A stretch of 64,000 nucleotides of DNA, from positions 26,248 through 90,247 of the forward strand of contig DDDG01000025.1 of assembly GCA_002336245.1 (NCBI GenBank), read 5' to 3'. A program made the translations under genes and the position numbers. Origin of the DNA: Flavobacteriales bacterium UBA1986. Lineage in GTDB: Bacteria; Bacteroidota; Bacteroidia; Flavobacteriales_G; Salibacteraceae. Each line of letters opens with the position of its first letter. Positions within the stretch are counted from its first letter, which is position 1. The notes below the pieces were generated by a model. It saw only the letters and a program-made list of their open reading frames with translations, searched no databases and was not told the origin of the DNA. This document shows, piece by piece, positions 43,120 to 51,448 of this stretch.

Positions 43120-43469
43120 AAATCAATCATGTTAAATCGGGAACGCAAAAATGCCGAAATGAGGATGTCGCCTAAATACATCTGCGTTAATAAATGTTAA
43201 GCACTCTTTAACATTCAAAACTTAGTACTAGAGCGGTTTTCATTCAATATTACGTTCTTGTTCTCCTCGGGTTTAAAAAGCTCAAAATCAAACTTTTTGC
43301 GGCCTCGAAAGTAGGAGCTTTTTTTATGCTCATTGATTCTGGAGATGCTTTATAAATCTAGAATAGACGGTAGTTTGTTGAGTGCTGGATGTTTACAATT
43401 ATTTGTTCATGCTCATAAAGAATGGCCTCAACTACCGAATTTCGGCACTGTTTATGGATTACACTCTAT
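43120..43469. other. 350-base divergent intergenic region upstream of the bat operon
   Basis: No coding sequence is supported. It holds the inverted repeat at 43193-43215 and a weak hairpin with long loop (AAAAAGCTC 43276-43283 region pairing with GAGCTTTTT near 43315-43323). No promoter meets both the -33 and -7 patterns; CATTTTTG on the minus strand near 43145 is one base off the -7 box for MoxR. Confidence 0.5.
43193..43215. promoter_or_regulatory. Inverted repeat upstream of the MoxR-Bat operon
   Basis: Perfect 8-base arms AATGTTAA (43193-43200) and TTAACATT (43208-43215) around a 7-base spacer. It lies 74-96 bases upstream of the MoxR start in a divergent region. The symmetric A/T-rich arms look like a dimeric regulator site. 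Confidence 0.4.
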
Positions 43470-44279
43470 ATGAATAAGGTCATTCTATTCTTTTTTGCTT
43501 TTCTGTTTGGCGCGACAGGCTCAGCTTACGCTCAGCGTTTTCAGTTGGATGTAAAGGCTGGAACTGCTGCGAGTGCAGACATCTATGAAAGTCTTGGTAA
43601 TTTGAATGACCCAAAGATTTCTAGTGGGAAGCTAAAGCAACACAATTACGACATTCAAGCTGAGTTGAAGCTCTTCAGCATCTTTTGGGTGGGAGCTGGG
43701 ATGAGAGGAATTCGGTTCAATTCGAACAGCATCGATCAACTGTCGCTGCGTGAAATTGAATCCAATGGAAGTTTAGATCACTTCGAGGGGAAGTTCATAC
43801 TCAAACCGATAAGTAAAGACAACACCGACCTTGGTTTGTATGCTGGGATTGGTTTTGCTGATTCCGACTTGAATTTAGAATCGATTAGCCTTAATACGAT
43901 TGAAAACAACTTATATGGAAATTATTTGAGCAACTTCTTCACTGCCAGAGTAGGGGCGAAGGGCTTTCACTACTTCAGACCTCTATCCAATTTCGGGATT
44001 GGAGGAGAGGTTTATGTGGCTCCGCTTGTGGAGTTTGGTAGAACACAAAACGGGAATCCCGCCTGGTTGCAAGGCGATGGTTTTAATGGCAGATTAATGG
44101 GCTATAATTTGGATTTGCGGTACCTTCTACGCGTAAACATTTTAAAGCGTCCGCTATCCATGTATGTAGGGGCCGGCGTAGATCATCAAGATCTTGTATT
44201 GAACAACAAAAACGCCCTCCTCAGTGATCAATTTGTAAAAGTGACCAGCTTCCATTTCAAGACTGGAATGAGATTCTAG
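43470..44279 (+). CDS. Outer-membrane beta-barrel-like protein
   Basis: 269 residues from the ATG at 43470, which starts a signal peptide ending SAYAQ; the in-frame ATG 48 bases upstream is rejected. The mature part alternates polar and hydrophobic residues in strands separated by short turns (FWVGAGMRGIRF, LGLYAGIGFADSDL, FTARVGAKGFHYF, SMYVGAGVDHQDL) and ends in ...FKTGMRF, a terminal aromatic residue typical of outer-membrane barrels. Specific function unknown. The gene ends 1 base before the convergent cytochrome gene. Confidence 0.7.
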   Translation: MNKVILFFFAFLFGATGSAYAQRFQLDVKAGTAASADIYESLGNLNDPKISSGKLKQHNYDIQAELKLFSIFWVGAGMRGIRFNSNSIDQLSLREIESNGSLDHFEGKFILKPISKDNTDLGLYAGIGFADSDLNLESISLNTIENNLYGNYLSNFFTARVGAKGFHYFRPLSNFGIGGEVYVAPLVEFGRTQNGNPAWLQGDGFNGRLMGYNLDLRYLLRVNILKRPLSMYVGAGVDHQDLVLNNKNALLSDQFVKVTSFHFKTGMRF

Positions 44280-44280
44280 A

Positions 44281-44742
44281 CTATTTGATCTCCAACTTCC
44301 GAATGATATCCAAAGGCCCGATGCAATACTGCTGATGGCAGCCAATGCAAGAGTTAACCAAGAGGTTGTAGTTTTTTACAACATCCGCATCAGAGGTATT
44401 TTCAAGGCCCCGTAGGGATTGAATAAAACCATCAGCGTAGGCCTCGAAGACAGGTCCGGAATCTTCGGCATCGGTAGGATTTGCCTCTTTAATCCAAGCG
44501 TATTTATCAAGAATGCTGAGTTTCGGATTCGCTCCTTCTTTGACTTGTACTCGACTGGTCTGCAAATCGGTATAGAGATCTCTCATCAAGTTAGCAAGCT
44601 CTGCTCTTGATCGACGAGCATTTACAAGCTCACCGGAACTCACAATTCCCTCTTTCTCAGTGTCTTTCTCTGACGAGCTCACACACGAAACCAGAGCTAT
44701 TAGAATCACGGTAGTATAAAAGGTCCATCGAATCATTCCCAT
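44281..44742 (-). CDS. Monohaem c-type cytochrome lipoprotein
   Basis: 153 residues, lipobox LVSC. The mature part is helical (RRSRAELANLMRDLYTDLQ) and has a single haem motif CIGCH close to the C-terminus (about residue 133), the place seen in cytochrome c'/c556-type four-helix proteins. It would be an electron carrier or haem sensor on the periplasmic side. A second nearby Cys (HQQYCIG) is unusual. There is no partner oxidase gene next to it. Confidence 0.75.
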   Translation of the reverse strand: MGMIRWTFYTTVILIALVSCVSSSEKDTEKEGIVSSGELVNARRSRAELANLMRDLYTDLQTSRVQVKEGANPKLSILDKYAWIKEANPTDAEDSGPVFEAYADGFIQSLRGLENTSDADVVKNYNLLVNSCIGCHQQYCIGPLDIIRKLEIK

Positions 44743-44849
44743 CTATTTGAAACAAATGTGACTTAATAAAGGCGAAAACAGAATGACTGTTATCAGTTGA
44801 GCTTTACTTTTATGGCTCAACATCCCACAAGGATTCCTATTATTGAACA

Positions 44850-47768
44850 ATGCAAAATCGAAGAATATTGATGCGATTCTCCGCCCTCGTCCTTTTGCTC
44901 TTAGGAATTCAACTGTTCGGTAAAGCACAAACAACGGTCACGGGAAGTGTAATCGATGATGGCTCCGGTGAAACTCTTTTAGGAGCAAGTGTTTTTTTAA
45001 AAGGCACCACAGAAGGGACAACCACTGATTTGGATGGGAACTTCAATTTCAAAACAGCCAAACAGCCCCCTTTTGAATTGGTAATACAATACATTGGATA
45101 CGAAGCGCAAACCATAGAATTTTCGGGAGACGGAAAGCCACTTAAGGTGAAGCTGACTACCAGCAGCACGCAGTTGAAAGCATTTGAAGTTAGAGAAATG
45201 CGTGTTAGCGAACGGGAGAAAGAAGCTCCGACCACCATCGAAAAAATGGATGCCATTGGAATAAAGGAAACGGCTGCCGCCAGCTTTTACGATGGGCTTG
45301 GGAATTTGAAGGGAGTTGACTTAACCTCTGCTAGCATGGGCTTTAAGATCATCAATACCAGAGGCTTCAACAGCACCTCGCCCGTGCGCTCGCTGCAAAT
45401 TGTTGACGGTGTAGACAACCAATCACCGGGATTGAACTTCTCCGTTGGGAACTTTGCAGGTTCCAGTGAGCTGGACATTGAAAGCGTTGAACTCATTGTT
45501 GGAGCCAACACAGCTCTATATGGTCCAAATGCCTTCAATGGAGTCATTTCCATGAACACCAAAGACCCATTTAAATATCAGGGAATCGATGTGATGGGAA
45601 AGATTGGTGAGCGGAACCTAAGGGAAACGGCTATCCGAGCAGCGAGAGCATGGAAGGTCTTTGGTGCTGAACATGAAAACCTAGGTGTCAAACTCAACTT
45701 CGCTTATATGGAAGCGAACGATTGGGAAGCGGACAATATGGACCCGGTTTATGACATCAGTAGAACCATTGCCGATCGCTTTCCTCAGTTGGCAAACAAT
45801 GGTCTTCCAATACCGGCTCAAGTTACTTCTCAAAAAGACAATTGGGGCGGCTACGATGCGGTGAATCGCTATGGAGATGAAGTGATGGTAGGTAGCACAG
45901 CACTATCAAGTCAGCGCTCCTATCCAGGCTTAGGTCGATACCATCGAACGGGATACAATGAAGTTGATTTAGTGGACTACGATACGGATAATATGAAGAT
46001 TTCGGGCTCACTTCAGTACAAGTGGAAGAACGACATCGTACTTAAAGGAGATTACCGCTTTGGAAGTGGAACCACAGTATACCAAGGCGACAATCGGTAC
46101 AGCTTAAAAGATTTGCGCATTCATCAACAAGTGCTTGAGCTAAGCAAAAAGGATAAGTTCTACATCCGTGCATATAACACAAGCGAGAATGCAGGTCAGT
46201 CCTATGATGCGGTTTTCACAGCCTTACTCCTTCAAGATAGGGCTAAGGATAATTCAAGTTGGTCACAGGATTATTTGAACTACTACAACCAAAAGGTGGT
46301 TCGACCTGTTCAATTATTGAAAGGCTTTCCGGAGCCGTTTGACTATTTCGCGATTCCTCTAGGTTCTGGTCCTAACTTGGGTACCTACGCTCGAGCAACG
46401 GAGATAATGTCCCGTTATAGCGTCGCGATGCAGAACTGGCACGACTTGGCTCGAGCTTTTGCAGACAGTGTTGGTTCATCAGTTGGATTGGGAGTGCGCG
46501 ATCCATTTTACGTTCCGGGAACCGCCCGATTCGACTCAGCATTTAACGACATTACTTCAAGCTTAACTTTTGGCGAAGGAGGGTCCGGGTTTTACGACCA
46601 ATCTGCTTTAAGTCACATTCAAGGTCAGTATAAATTCGAGCCTACAAAAGGAGAAGAGGAATACGGAAACTACATCTTGGGTGGCAGTTTCAGACAATAC
46701 CGCCCAGATTCAAAAGGGACCATTTTCGTAGATACCAATGGCAGAGTGGTGCAGAATTATGAGTTTGGAATTTACGGAAGTGCTCAGAAGAGATTCATGG
46801 GTGAGAAATTGATTTTGACCGCTTCGGGTCGGGTCGATAAGAATCAGAACTACGATCCGATAGCATCTCCCGCGGCTTCAGCTGTGTATCGTATGACGCC
46901 AGCCAGTTCCTTTCGCTTCGCCTTCACCTCAGCGATTCGAAATCCAACACTGGCAGATCAGTTCCTTTACTACAACACCGGACGGGCTCTTCTAGTTGGG
47001 AACATTGACGGTCGGGATTCCTTGGTCACAATTGAGTCCTTTAGGACCTACAACAGAACCTTGCGCAGGGATACCTTGAGCTATTTCAACGTTGCAGCAG
47101 TTAAGCCCGAGCGAGTGCGTACAATTGAAGCCGGCTTTAAGGGAGTCGTTTTCAAGGACATTTTCCTAGATGTGAGCTATTATCACTCTTGGTACCGCGA
47201 CTTCTTAGGTTATCGGATTGGAGCCGACATCACATTCGATACCTTAGGTTTATTGAGACCAGGCGAAACTCAGTTGTATCGCGTGAGTGCAAATTCCGAA
47301 GACATTGTGACTACGCAAGGAGTGAGCATTGGTGTCAATTATTTCTTTTGGAAGTATTACTCTGTGGTTGCCAATTACAGCTGGAACAGCATCAACTTAA
47401 AAGGTTCCACCGACGAGATTATACCTGCTTACAATACTCCGGAACACAAGTACAACATTGGCATCACAGGTCGCGACCTTCAGTATAAGATTGGTCCTGT
47501 CCGACTGAAAGGTTTGGGCTTCAATGTTACCTATAAGTGGGTTCAAGGATTCTTATTTGAAGGCTCGCCGCAATTCACTGGAAGCATCCCAACCTACGAT
47601 ATGTTGGATGCCCAAGTGAGTTACAATGTGAAGAAAATCTACAGCACGTTTAAGCTGGGTGCTTCCAACATACTGAACGAACAGAACCTTCAAACATACG
47701 GAGGTCCAAGAATTGGCCGAATGGCCTACCTCAGTGTTTCGGTCGATCTCAACCGCAAGAACAAATGA
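44850..47768 (+). CDS. TonB-dependent outer-membrane receptor
   Basis: 972 residues: signal peptide (ending GKAQ), a carboxypeptidase-regulatory-like beta-sandwich domain (about 27-110, VTGSVIDDGSGETLLGASVF), a plug domain (about 130-250, NTRGFNSTSPVRSLQIVDGV split over its core, ELIVGANTALYGPNAFNGVI), and a long beta-barrel. This resembles the SusC/CirA-like group, but no SusD gene is adjacent. It imports a large ligand with TonB energy. The next gene, a secreted hydrolase-like protein, starts one base after its stop, so the two are one unit. Confidence 0.92.
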   Translation: MQNRRILMRFSALVLLLLGIQLFGKAQTTVTGSVIDDGSGETLLGASVFLKGTTEGTTTDLDGNFNFKTAKQPPFELVIQYIGYEAQTIEFSGDGKPLKVKLTTSSTQLKAFEVREMRVSEREKEAPTTIEKMDAIGIKETAAASFYDGLGNLKGVDLTSASMGFKIINTRGFNSTSPVRSLQIVDGVDNQSPGLNFSVGNFAGSSELDIESVELIVGANTALYGPNAFNGVISMNTKDPFKYQGIDVMGKIGERNLRETAIRAARAWKVFGAEHENLGVKLNFAYMEANDWEADNMDPVYDISRTIADRFPQLANNGLPIPAQVTSQKDNWGGYDAVNRYGDEVMVGSTALSSQRSYPGLGRYHRTGYNEVDLVDYDTDNMKISGSLQYKWKNDIVLKGDYRFGSGTTVYQGDNRYSLKDLRIHQQVLELSKKDKFYIRAYNTSENAGQSYDAVFTALLLQDRAKDNSSWSQDYLNYYNQKVVRPVQLLKGFPEPFDYFAIPLGSGPNLGTYARATEIMSRYSVAMQNWHDLARAFADSVGSSVGLGVRDPFYVPGTARFDSAFNDITSSLTFGEGGSGFYDQSALSHIQGQYKFEPTKGEEEYGNYILGGSFRQYRPDSKGTIFVDTNGRVVQNYEFGIYGSAQKRFMGEKLILTASGRVDKNQNYDPIASPAASAVYRMTPASSFRFAFTSAIRNPTLADQFLYYNTGRALLVGNIDGRDSLVTIESFRTYNRTLRRDTLSYFNVAAVKPERVRTIEAGFKGVVFKDIFLDVSYYHSWYRDFLGYRIGADITFDTLGLLRPGETQLYRVSANSEDIVTTQGVSIGVNYFFWKYYSVVANYSWNSINLKGSTDEIIPAYNTPEHKYNIGITGRDLQYKIGPVRLKGLGFNVTYKWVQGFLFEGSPQFTGSIPTYDMLDAQVSYNVKKIYSTFKLGASNILNEQNLQTYGGPRIGRMAYLSVSVDLNRKNK

Positions 47769-47769
47769 C

Positions 47770-49281
47770 ATGAATATTGCCTTGAAGGTTCTCCTTGTGC
47801 TACTCATCTTGACCTTGCAAGAACCTTTGGCTTATTCCCAGCGCTACGTCGATGTGCTCTTTCCTGAAGTTCAAGTAGACCGGAACATTACCTACGGGGA
47901 GAATTTCACGGTCATGACCGGCATTCCTCCCAGTCTCGAAGATTTAAAAATGGACGTGTACAGTCCGGTGGGAGACACAGCTCAAGACCGCTTTCTGATT
48001 TTGATGGCCCATTCCGGGAGCTGGTTCCCAAAAGGAGTCAACACGCTGCCTTACGGAGAGAAGTCCGATTCGAGCATGATTGCCCTTTGCACCGAGTTCG
48101 CTAAACGCGGTTGGGTTGCAGCTTCCATTGATTATCGTTTGGGTTGGAATCCAACTCCAGATATTTTAGGTGGAAATCAGGAGCTTCGAGCCAGGAGCAT
48201 CATTCAAGCGGTGTATAGAACCATGCAAGACATGAAAACGGCCATTCGGTACTTCCGAAAAGATGAAGCTGGGCCAAACACCTACCGCATCGACCCAACA
48301 AAAATTGTTGCAGCAGGCACGGGTTCTGGTGCATACGCTGTTGTTGCATGTGCTAGTTTAAATAAGGTGAGTGAGCTCAATTTATTCAAGCTTCTATCCA
48401 CGAATGGGAAGCCTTATGTGAGCATCGATACTTTGGGTGACTTCGAGGGTTTCGGGGGAGATCCAAATTGGAATAAAGCCAATCACGAAGGTTATTCTTC
48501 CGACTTCCGACTCGTGTTGAACCTCGAAGGAGCAGTTGGAGATAGTTCCTGGATTGAGCCTGGTGAGCCGCCCATGGTAAATATGTCGGGGGTAGATAAC
48601 GCTCTCATTCCATACAAAACGAAGGTTGGTGTCATTGTGACCACAGGAGATCCAATCATCAGCGTTAGCGGAGCATATGTGATAGCTCAAGAAGGAACAA
48701 AACATGGGAATACCACCGTTTGGGATACGGTGAATTGGGCAGATCCATATACGGCTCGGGCAAAGTCCTTGGAGAGTTTTGAAGGTCTGTTTCCTTTTCT
48801 GGGTGAGGAGAACGCCTACGAAGCATGGGCTTGGTACGATCCAAACGATCCGTACACTGTGGATTCCGTGGAGCTCTCTCCGGGAAATTGGGTTCAAGGA
48901 ACGGGTTACGGAACTTCTTCGAATCCCTTTGCCAGTAGAGAGAAAGCCTACCGCTACATCGATACAATTATGAACTACTTTACCCCAAGGGCATTGAAAG
49001 TTTTAGGCTCAGAGCCGGTAGGAGTGGAGCCTCAGCATCATTCAGGCGGGTTTAGAGTGTATGAGAAAAACGGGAATTCTTGGGTGGTGAGCGAAGATCA
49101 AGAAGATTTAGAAATCTATCGATTATACGATATCACAGGCGGCCTATTGAAGGAGGGTATTGTAAATGACTTGGGTTTTGAGCTTCCCACTTTGGAGGGA
49201 AATTGTCTTTATATTCTAGGAGTAAAAAAGGGAGGAATATGGCAATCTCGCAAGTACTTCAAGCAGCTCGTTGAAAAGTGA
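47770..49281 (+). CDS. Secreted alpha/beta-hydrolase-like protein lacking catalytic residues
   Basis: 503 residues from the ATG at 47770, with a signal peptide ending LAYSQ. The fold matches secreted carboxylesterase-like proteins: MDVYSPVGD, LMAHSGSW where HGGG is usual, AKRGWVAASIDYRLGW, IIQAVYRTMQDMKTAIRYFR. At the nucleophile elbow (GxSxG) it reads G183-T-G185-S-G, so Gly replaces Ser. The usual HGxxD motif reads SGVDN, with Asn277 at the Asp place. A C-terminal region (about 425-503) resembles a degenerate T9SS sorting domain. Paralogue of the next gene. It is probably a binding protein tied to the TonB receptor. Confidence 0.75.
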   Translation: MNIALKVLLVLLILTLQEPLAYSQRYVDVLFPEVQVDRNITYGENFTVMTGIPPSLEDLKMDVYSPVGDTAQDRFLILMAHSGSWFPKGVNTLPYGEKSDSSMIALCTEFAKRGWVAASIDYRLGWNPTPDILGGNQELRARSIIQAVYRTMQDMKTAIRYFRKDEAGPNTYRIDPTKIVAAGTGSGAYAVVACASLNKVSELNLFKLLSTNGKPYVSIDTLGDFEGFGGDPNWNKANHEGYSSDFRLVLNLEGAVGDSSWIEPGEPPMVNMSGVDNALIPYKTKVGVIVTTGDPIISVSGAYVIAQEGTKHGNTTVWDTVNWADPYTARAKSLESFEGLFPFLGEENAYEAWAWYDPNDPYTVDSVELSPGNWVQGTGYGTSSNPFASREKAYRYIDTIMNYFTPRALKVLGSEPVGVEPQHHSGGFRVYEKNGNSWVVSEDQEDLEIYRLYDITGGLLKEGIVNDLGFELPTLEGNCLYILGVKKGGIWQSRKYFKQLVEK

Positions 49282-49358
49282 TGTGGACGAAAATGGATTC
49301 GCTTGCAATTTTCTTCTAGAATTAAACTATACTTTTACCAACCAAATACATACTTACT

Positions 49359-50858
49359 ATGAAAAATAATATACTTACTATTATTGCTTTGATGACGCTC
49401 TCTATGACTGCGTTTTCACAGCGTTATGAAAGTGAGATCTTTACCGAAGTGAACGTTACTTCCAACGAAGTGTATGGAGTAAACGTTTCTGTTTTGGGTG
49501 GAACTCCTTTCTCCGACACTCTAAAGATGGATGTTTACGAACCAGTTGGTGACACAGCTTCAGAGCGTTATTTGATCATCATGGCTCACTCGGGCTCTTT
49601 CATTCCAAAAGGGGTAAATACACTCCCATTTGGAAATAAGAACGACAGTGCGATGATGGAGCTTTGTACTCAGTTCGCGAAACGCGGATGGGTTGCTGCT
49701 GCCATTAATTACCGTCTTGGTTGGAATCCAACTCCAGACATCGCTGGAGGAGATCAAGAAACGCGTGCAAGTACGATTATTCAAGCGGTTTTCCGTTCTG
49801 TTCAAGATATGAGCACTGCAGTTCGCTATTTCCGTAAGGATGAAGCGACAACGAACAACTTTAAAATTGACGCCGACCACATTGCTGTGGGTGGAACCAA
49901 CTCTGGAGGTTATGCTGCTCTTGCAAAGGGAGCCCTAAACAAGGAGAGTGAGTTGAACTTCGCGAAATTCCTGTACAACAATGGAGTTTCATTCGTCTCT
50001 ACAGACACCCTAGGCGACTGGGAAGGTTTCGGAGGGATTTCAGCTTTGAACATGGAGAACCATACTGGTTATGAATCGGATGTTCAACTTGTTTTGAATA
50101 TGGGCGGTGCCATTGGAGACAGCTCATGGATAGAAGCTCTTGAGCCTCCAGTAGTGAACTTTCACGGTGTAGCAGATGCTTTAACTCCTTACAAAACTCA
50201 AACGGTAATCGTTGCTGCAACGGGTGATGCTATCGTTGAGGTGAGTGGAAGTTATGTTGTTGCTAAGGAGAACGCAGCGGTTGGAAACTCAACTGTTTGG
50301 GATACCGTTACTTTCACGGATCCTTATTCTGCTAGAGCTCAGGCCCTCACTTCTTACGAAGGATTGTTTCCATTTACTGGGGCATCCAACGGATTTGAGC
50401 CTTGGGGATGGTACGATCAGAACGATCCGAACATCGCTGACTCTGTAACTGTAGCTCCTGGAGTGAAAGTTCCTGGAAGTGGTTTCGGTTCAGCAGCAAA
50501 CCCTTTTGCTTCAAGAACCAAAGCATTGGCTTACATAGATACAGTAATGGGATACTTCTCTCCGCGTGCCGTATTGGCCATGGAGTCTGTAACCAACACT
50601 GCTTCCATCAACGACCTTGGTGAAGGAAATGGCGTGAAAGCGTATCCAAACCCAAACAAAGACGGAAAAGTATGGGTGAGCACCTCTAAAGATCCTATCC
50701 TTTCTTTCGACTTGTTTGATCTTCAAGGCAAAATGATTTTGAGCCGCGAGGTTCGAAATGTTGGTTTTGAAATCACTGAAGAATTGGAGTCTGGTCTTTA
50801 CTTGCTTCAAGTGAACTTCGATGGTTATTCAGTTCAGCAAAAGCTGATTTACGAATAG
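49359..50858 (+). CDS. Secreted alpha/beta-hydrolase-like protein with T9SS sorting domain, nucleophile replaced
   Basis: 499 residues: signal peptide ending TAFSQ, then the same hydrolase-like domain as the upstream paralogue (MAHSGSFIPKGVNTLPFG, FAKRGWVAAAINYRLGW, FRSVQDMSTAVRYFRKDEA). The elbow reads GGT-N181-S-G-G, so Asn stands at the Ser position. HGVAD (269-273) is kept, unlike in the paralogue. The last 80 residues form a type A T9SS C-terminal domain (VKAYPNPNKDGKVWVS, DLQGKMI, GLYLLQV, QQKLIYE), so the protein is sent to the cell surface. A terminator follows the stop. Confidence 0.8.
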   Translation: MKNNILTIIALMTLSMTAFSQRYESEIFTEVNVTSNEVYGVNVSVLGGTPFSDTLKMDVYEPVGDTASERYLIIMAHSGSFIPKGVNTLPFGNKNDSAMMELCTQFAKRGWVAAAINYRLGWNPTPDIAGGDQETRASTIIQAVFRSVQDMSTAVRYFRKDEATTNNFKIDADHIAVGGTNSGGYAALAKGALNKESELNFAKFLYNNGVSFVSTDTLGDWEGFGGISALNMENHTGYESDVQLVLNMGGAIGDSSWIEALEPPVVNFHGVADALTPYKTQTVIVAATGDAIVEVSGSYVVAKENAAVGNSTVWDTVTFTDPYSARAQALTSYEGLFPFTGASNGFEPWGWYDQNDPNIADSVTVAPGVKVPGSGFGSAANPFASRTKALAYIDTVMGYFSPRAVLAMESVTNTASINDLGEGNGVKAYPNPNKDGKVWVSTSKDPILSFDLFDLQGKMILSREVRNVGFEITEELESGLYLLQVNFDGYSVQQKLIYE

Positions 50859-50879
50859 AAGTCTCAAGAAAAAAAAGAA

Positions 50880-50903
50880 CCTCGCTTTTAGCGGGGTTTT
50901 TTT
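50880..50903 (+). terminator. Intrinsic terminator after the hydrolase-like pair
   Basis: Stem CCTCGCT / AGCGGGG (one G-T pair) with loop TTT, followed by T7 to 50903. It closes the TonB receptor/hydrolase-like unit. Confidence 0.85.
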
Positions 50904-50934
50904 ATGCCTTTTTCGTTCTACTTTCACACAAATT

Positions 50935-51402
50935 ATGAGAGTTGTTGTGAAGCCTTTGTTGGTTGGAATCCTTTGCTTGACTTTAATCTTTGAGATTTGG
51001 CTAATCATTGACAGGTTGAAGCAAGAGGCTACACAAGAAATTGCGGTTCAATTCACGGGCTCAAAAGAGGAGTGGAGTTTCCGCTATGCTGGGCCAGACG
51101 GGTCTTTTGACACTTCGGATGATCTCTTTCTCGGGCCAGAAGATTTAATGTTTCCAATTGGCGCAACTATAAAATTCTATTCAAGCAGCGAAGATCTCGT
51201 CTATTGCTTTGAAGTGAGAGACTTGGAAATCGCTCAATTGGTTATACCCGGTCAGCCAGACTCAGTCGAAGTCGAACTCGATGAGCTGGGAAGCTATGAC
51301 CTCAATCCCTGTCAGTTCTGTGGAATTCCAAACCATTATTTCGATCGCGAACTACGCGTGGTCAGTCCTGAAGAATACAATCGATGGCTAGCTAAAAAAT
51401 AA
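50935..51402 (+). CDS. CuA-domain/cupredoxin-like membrane protein with displaced ligands (CoxII-like)
   Basis: 155 residues: one N-terminal membrane helix (about 5-26), then a domain that reads like the CuA part of cytochrome oxidase subunit II: VQFTGSKEEWSFRYAG (the QWxWxF strand), PIGATIKFYSSSEDLVYCFEV (the place of the first His ligand), IPGQPDSVEVEL and GSYDLNPCQFCGIPNHYF. By hand alignment with single-helix ba3-type subunit II, the first His is Tyr90 (Cys91 next), the first Cys is Pro125 (Cys126 next), the second Cys is Cys129, the second His is Asn133 (His134 next) and the Met is Phe136. No oxidase subunit I is nearby. A SCO-domain gene follows. The fold is inferred; metal binding is untested. 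Confidence 0.55.
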   Translation: MRVVVKPLLVGILCLTLIFEIWLIIDRLKQEATQEIAVQFTGSKEEWSFRYAGPDGSFDTSDDLFLGPEDLMFPIGATIKFYSSSEDLVYCFEVRDLEIAQLVIPGQPDSVEVELDELGSYDLNPCQFCGIPNHYFDRELRVVSPEEYNRWLAKK

Positions 51403-51426
51403 TCTGCTTGGCTGTACTTCCAATAC

Positions 51427-51434
51427 TATATTTG
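51427..51434 (+). promoter_or_regulatory. -7 box upstream of the SCO fusion gene
   Basis: TATATTTG, exact match to TAnnTTTG, 14 bases before the ATG at 51449. TTG at 51408-51410 gives a 16-base spacer, slightly short. It suggests the fusion gene can be transcribed apart from the cupredoxin-like gene. Confidence 0.45.
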
Positions 51435-51448
51435 ACTCAAATACTTTT

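Noticed and set aside
43275..43324. Terminator from AAAAAGCTC and GAGCTTTTT
   Set aside because: The loop would be about 30 bases and no gene ends nearby, so termination is unlikely.
47713..47769. Upstream start for the first hydrolase-like protein inside the TonB receptor gene
   Set aside because: It would add 19 residues before the signal peptide; ATG 47770, one base after the receptor stop, gives a proper signal peptide.
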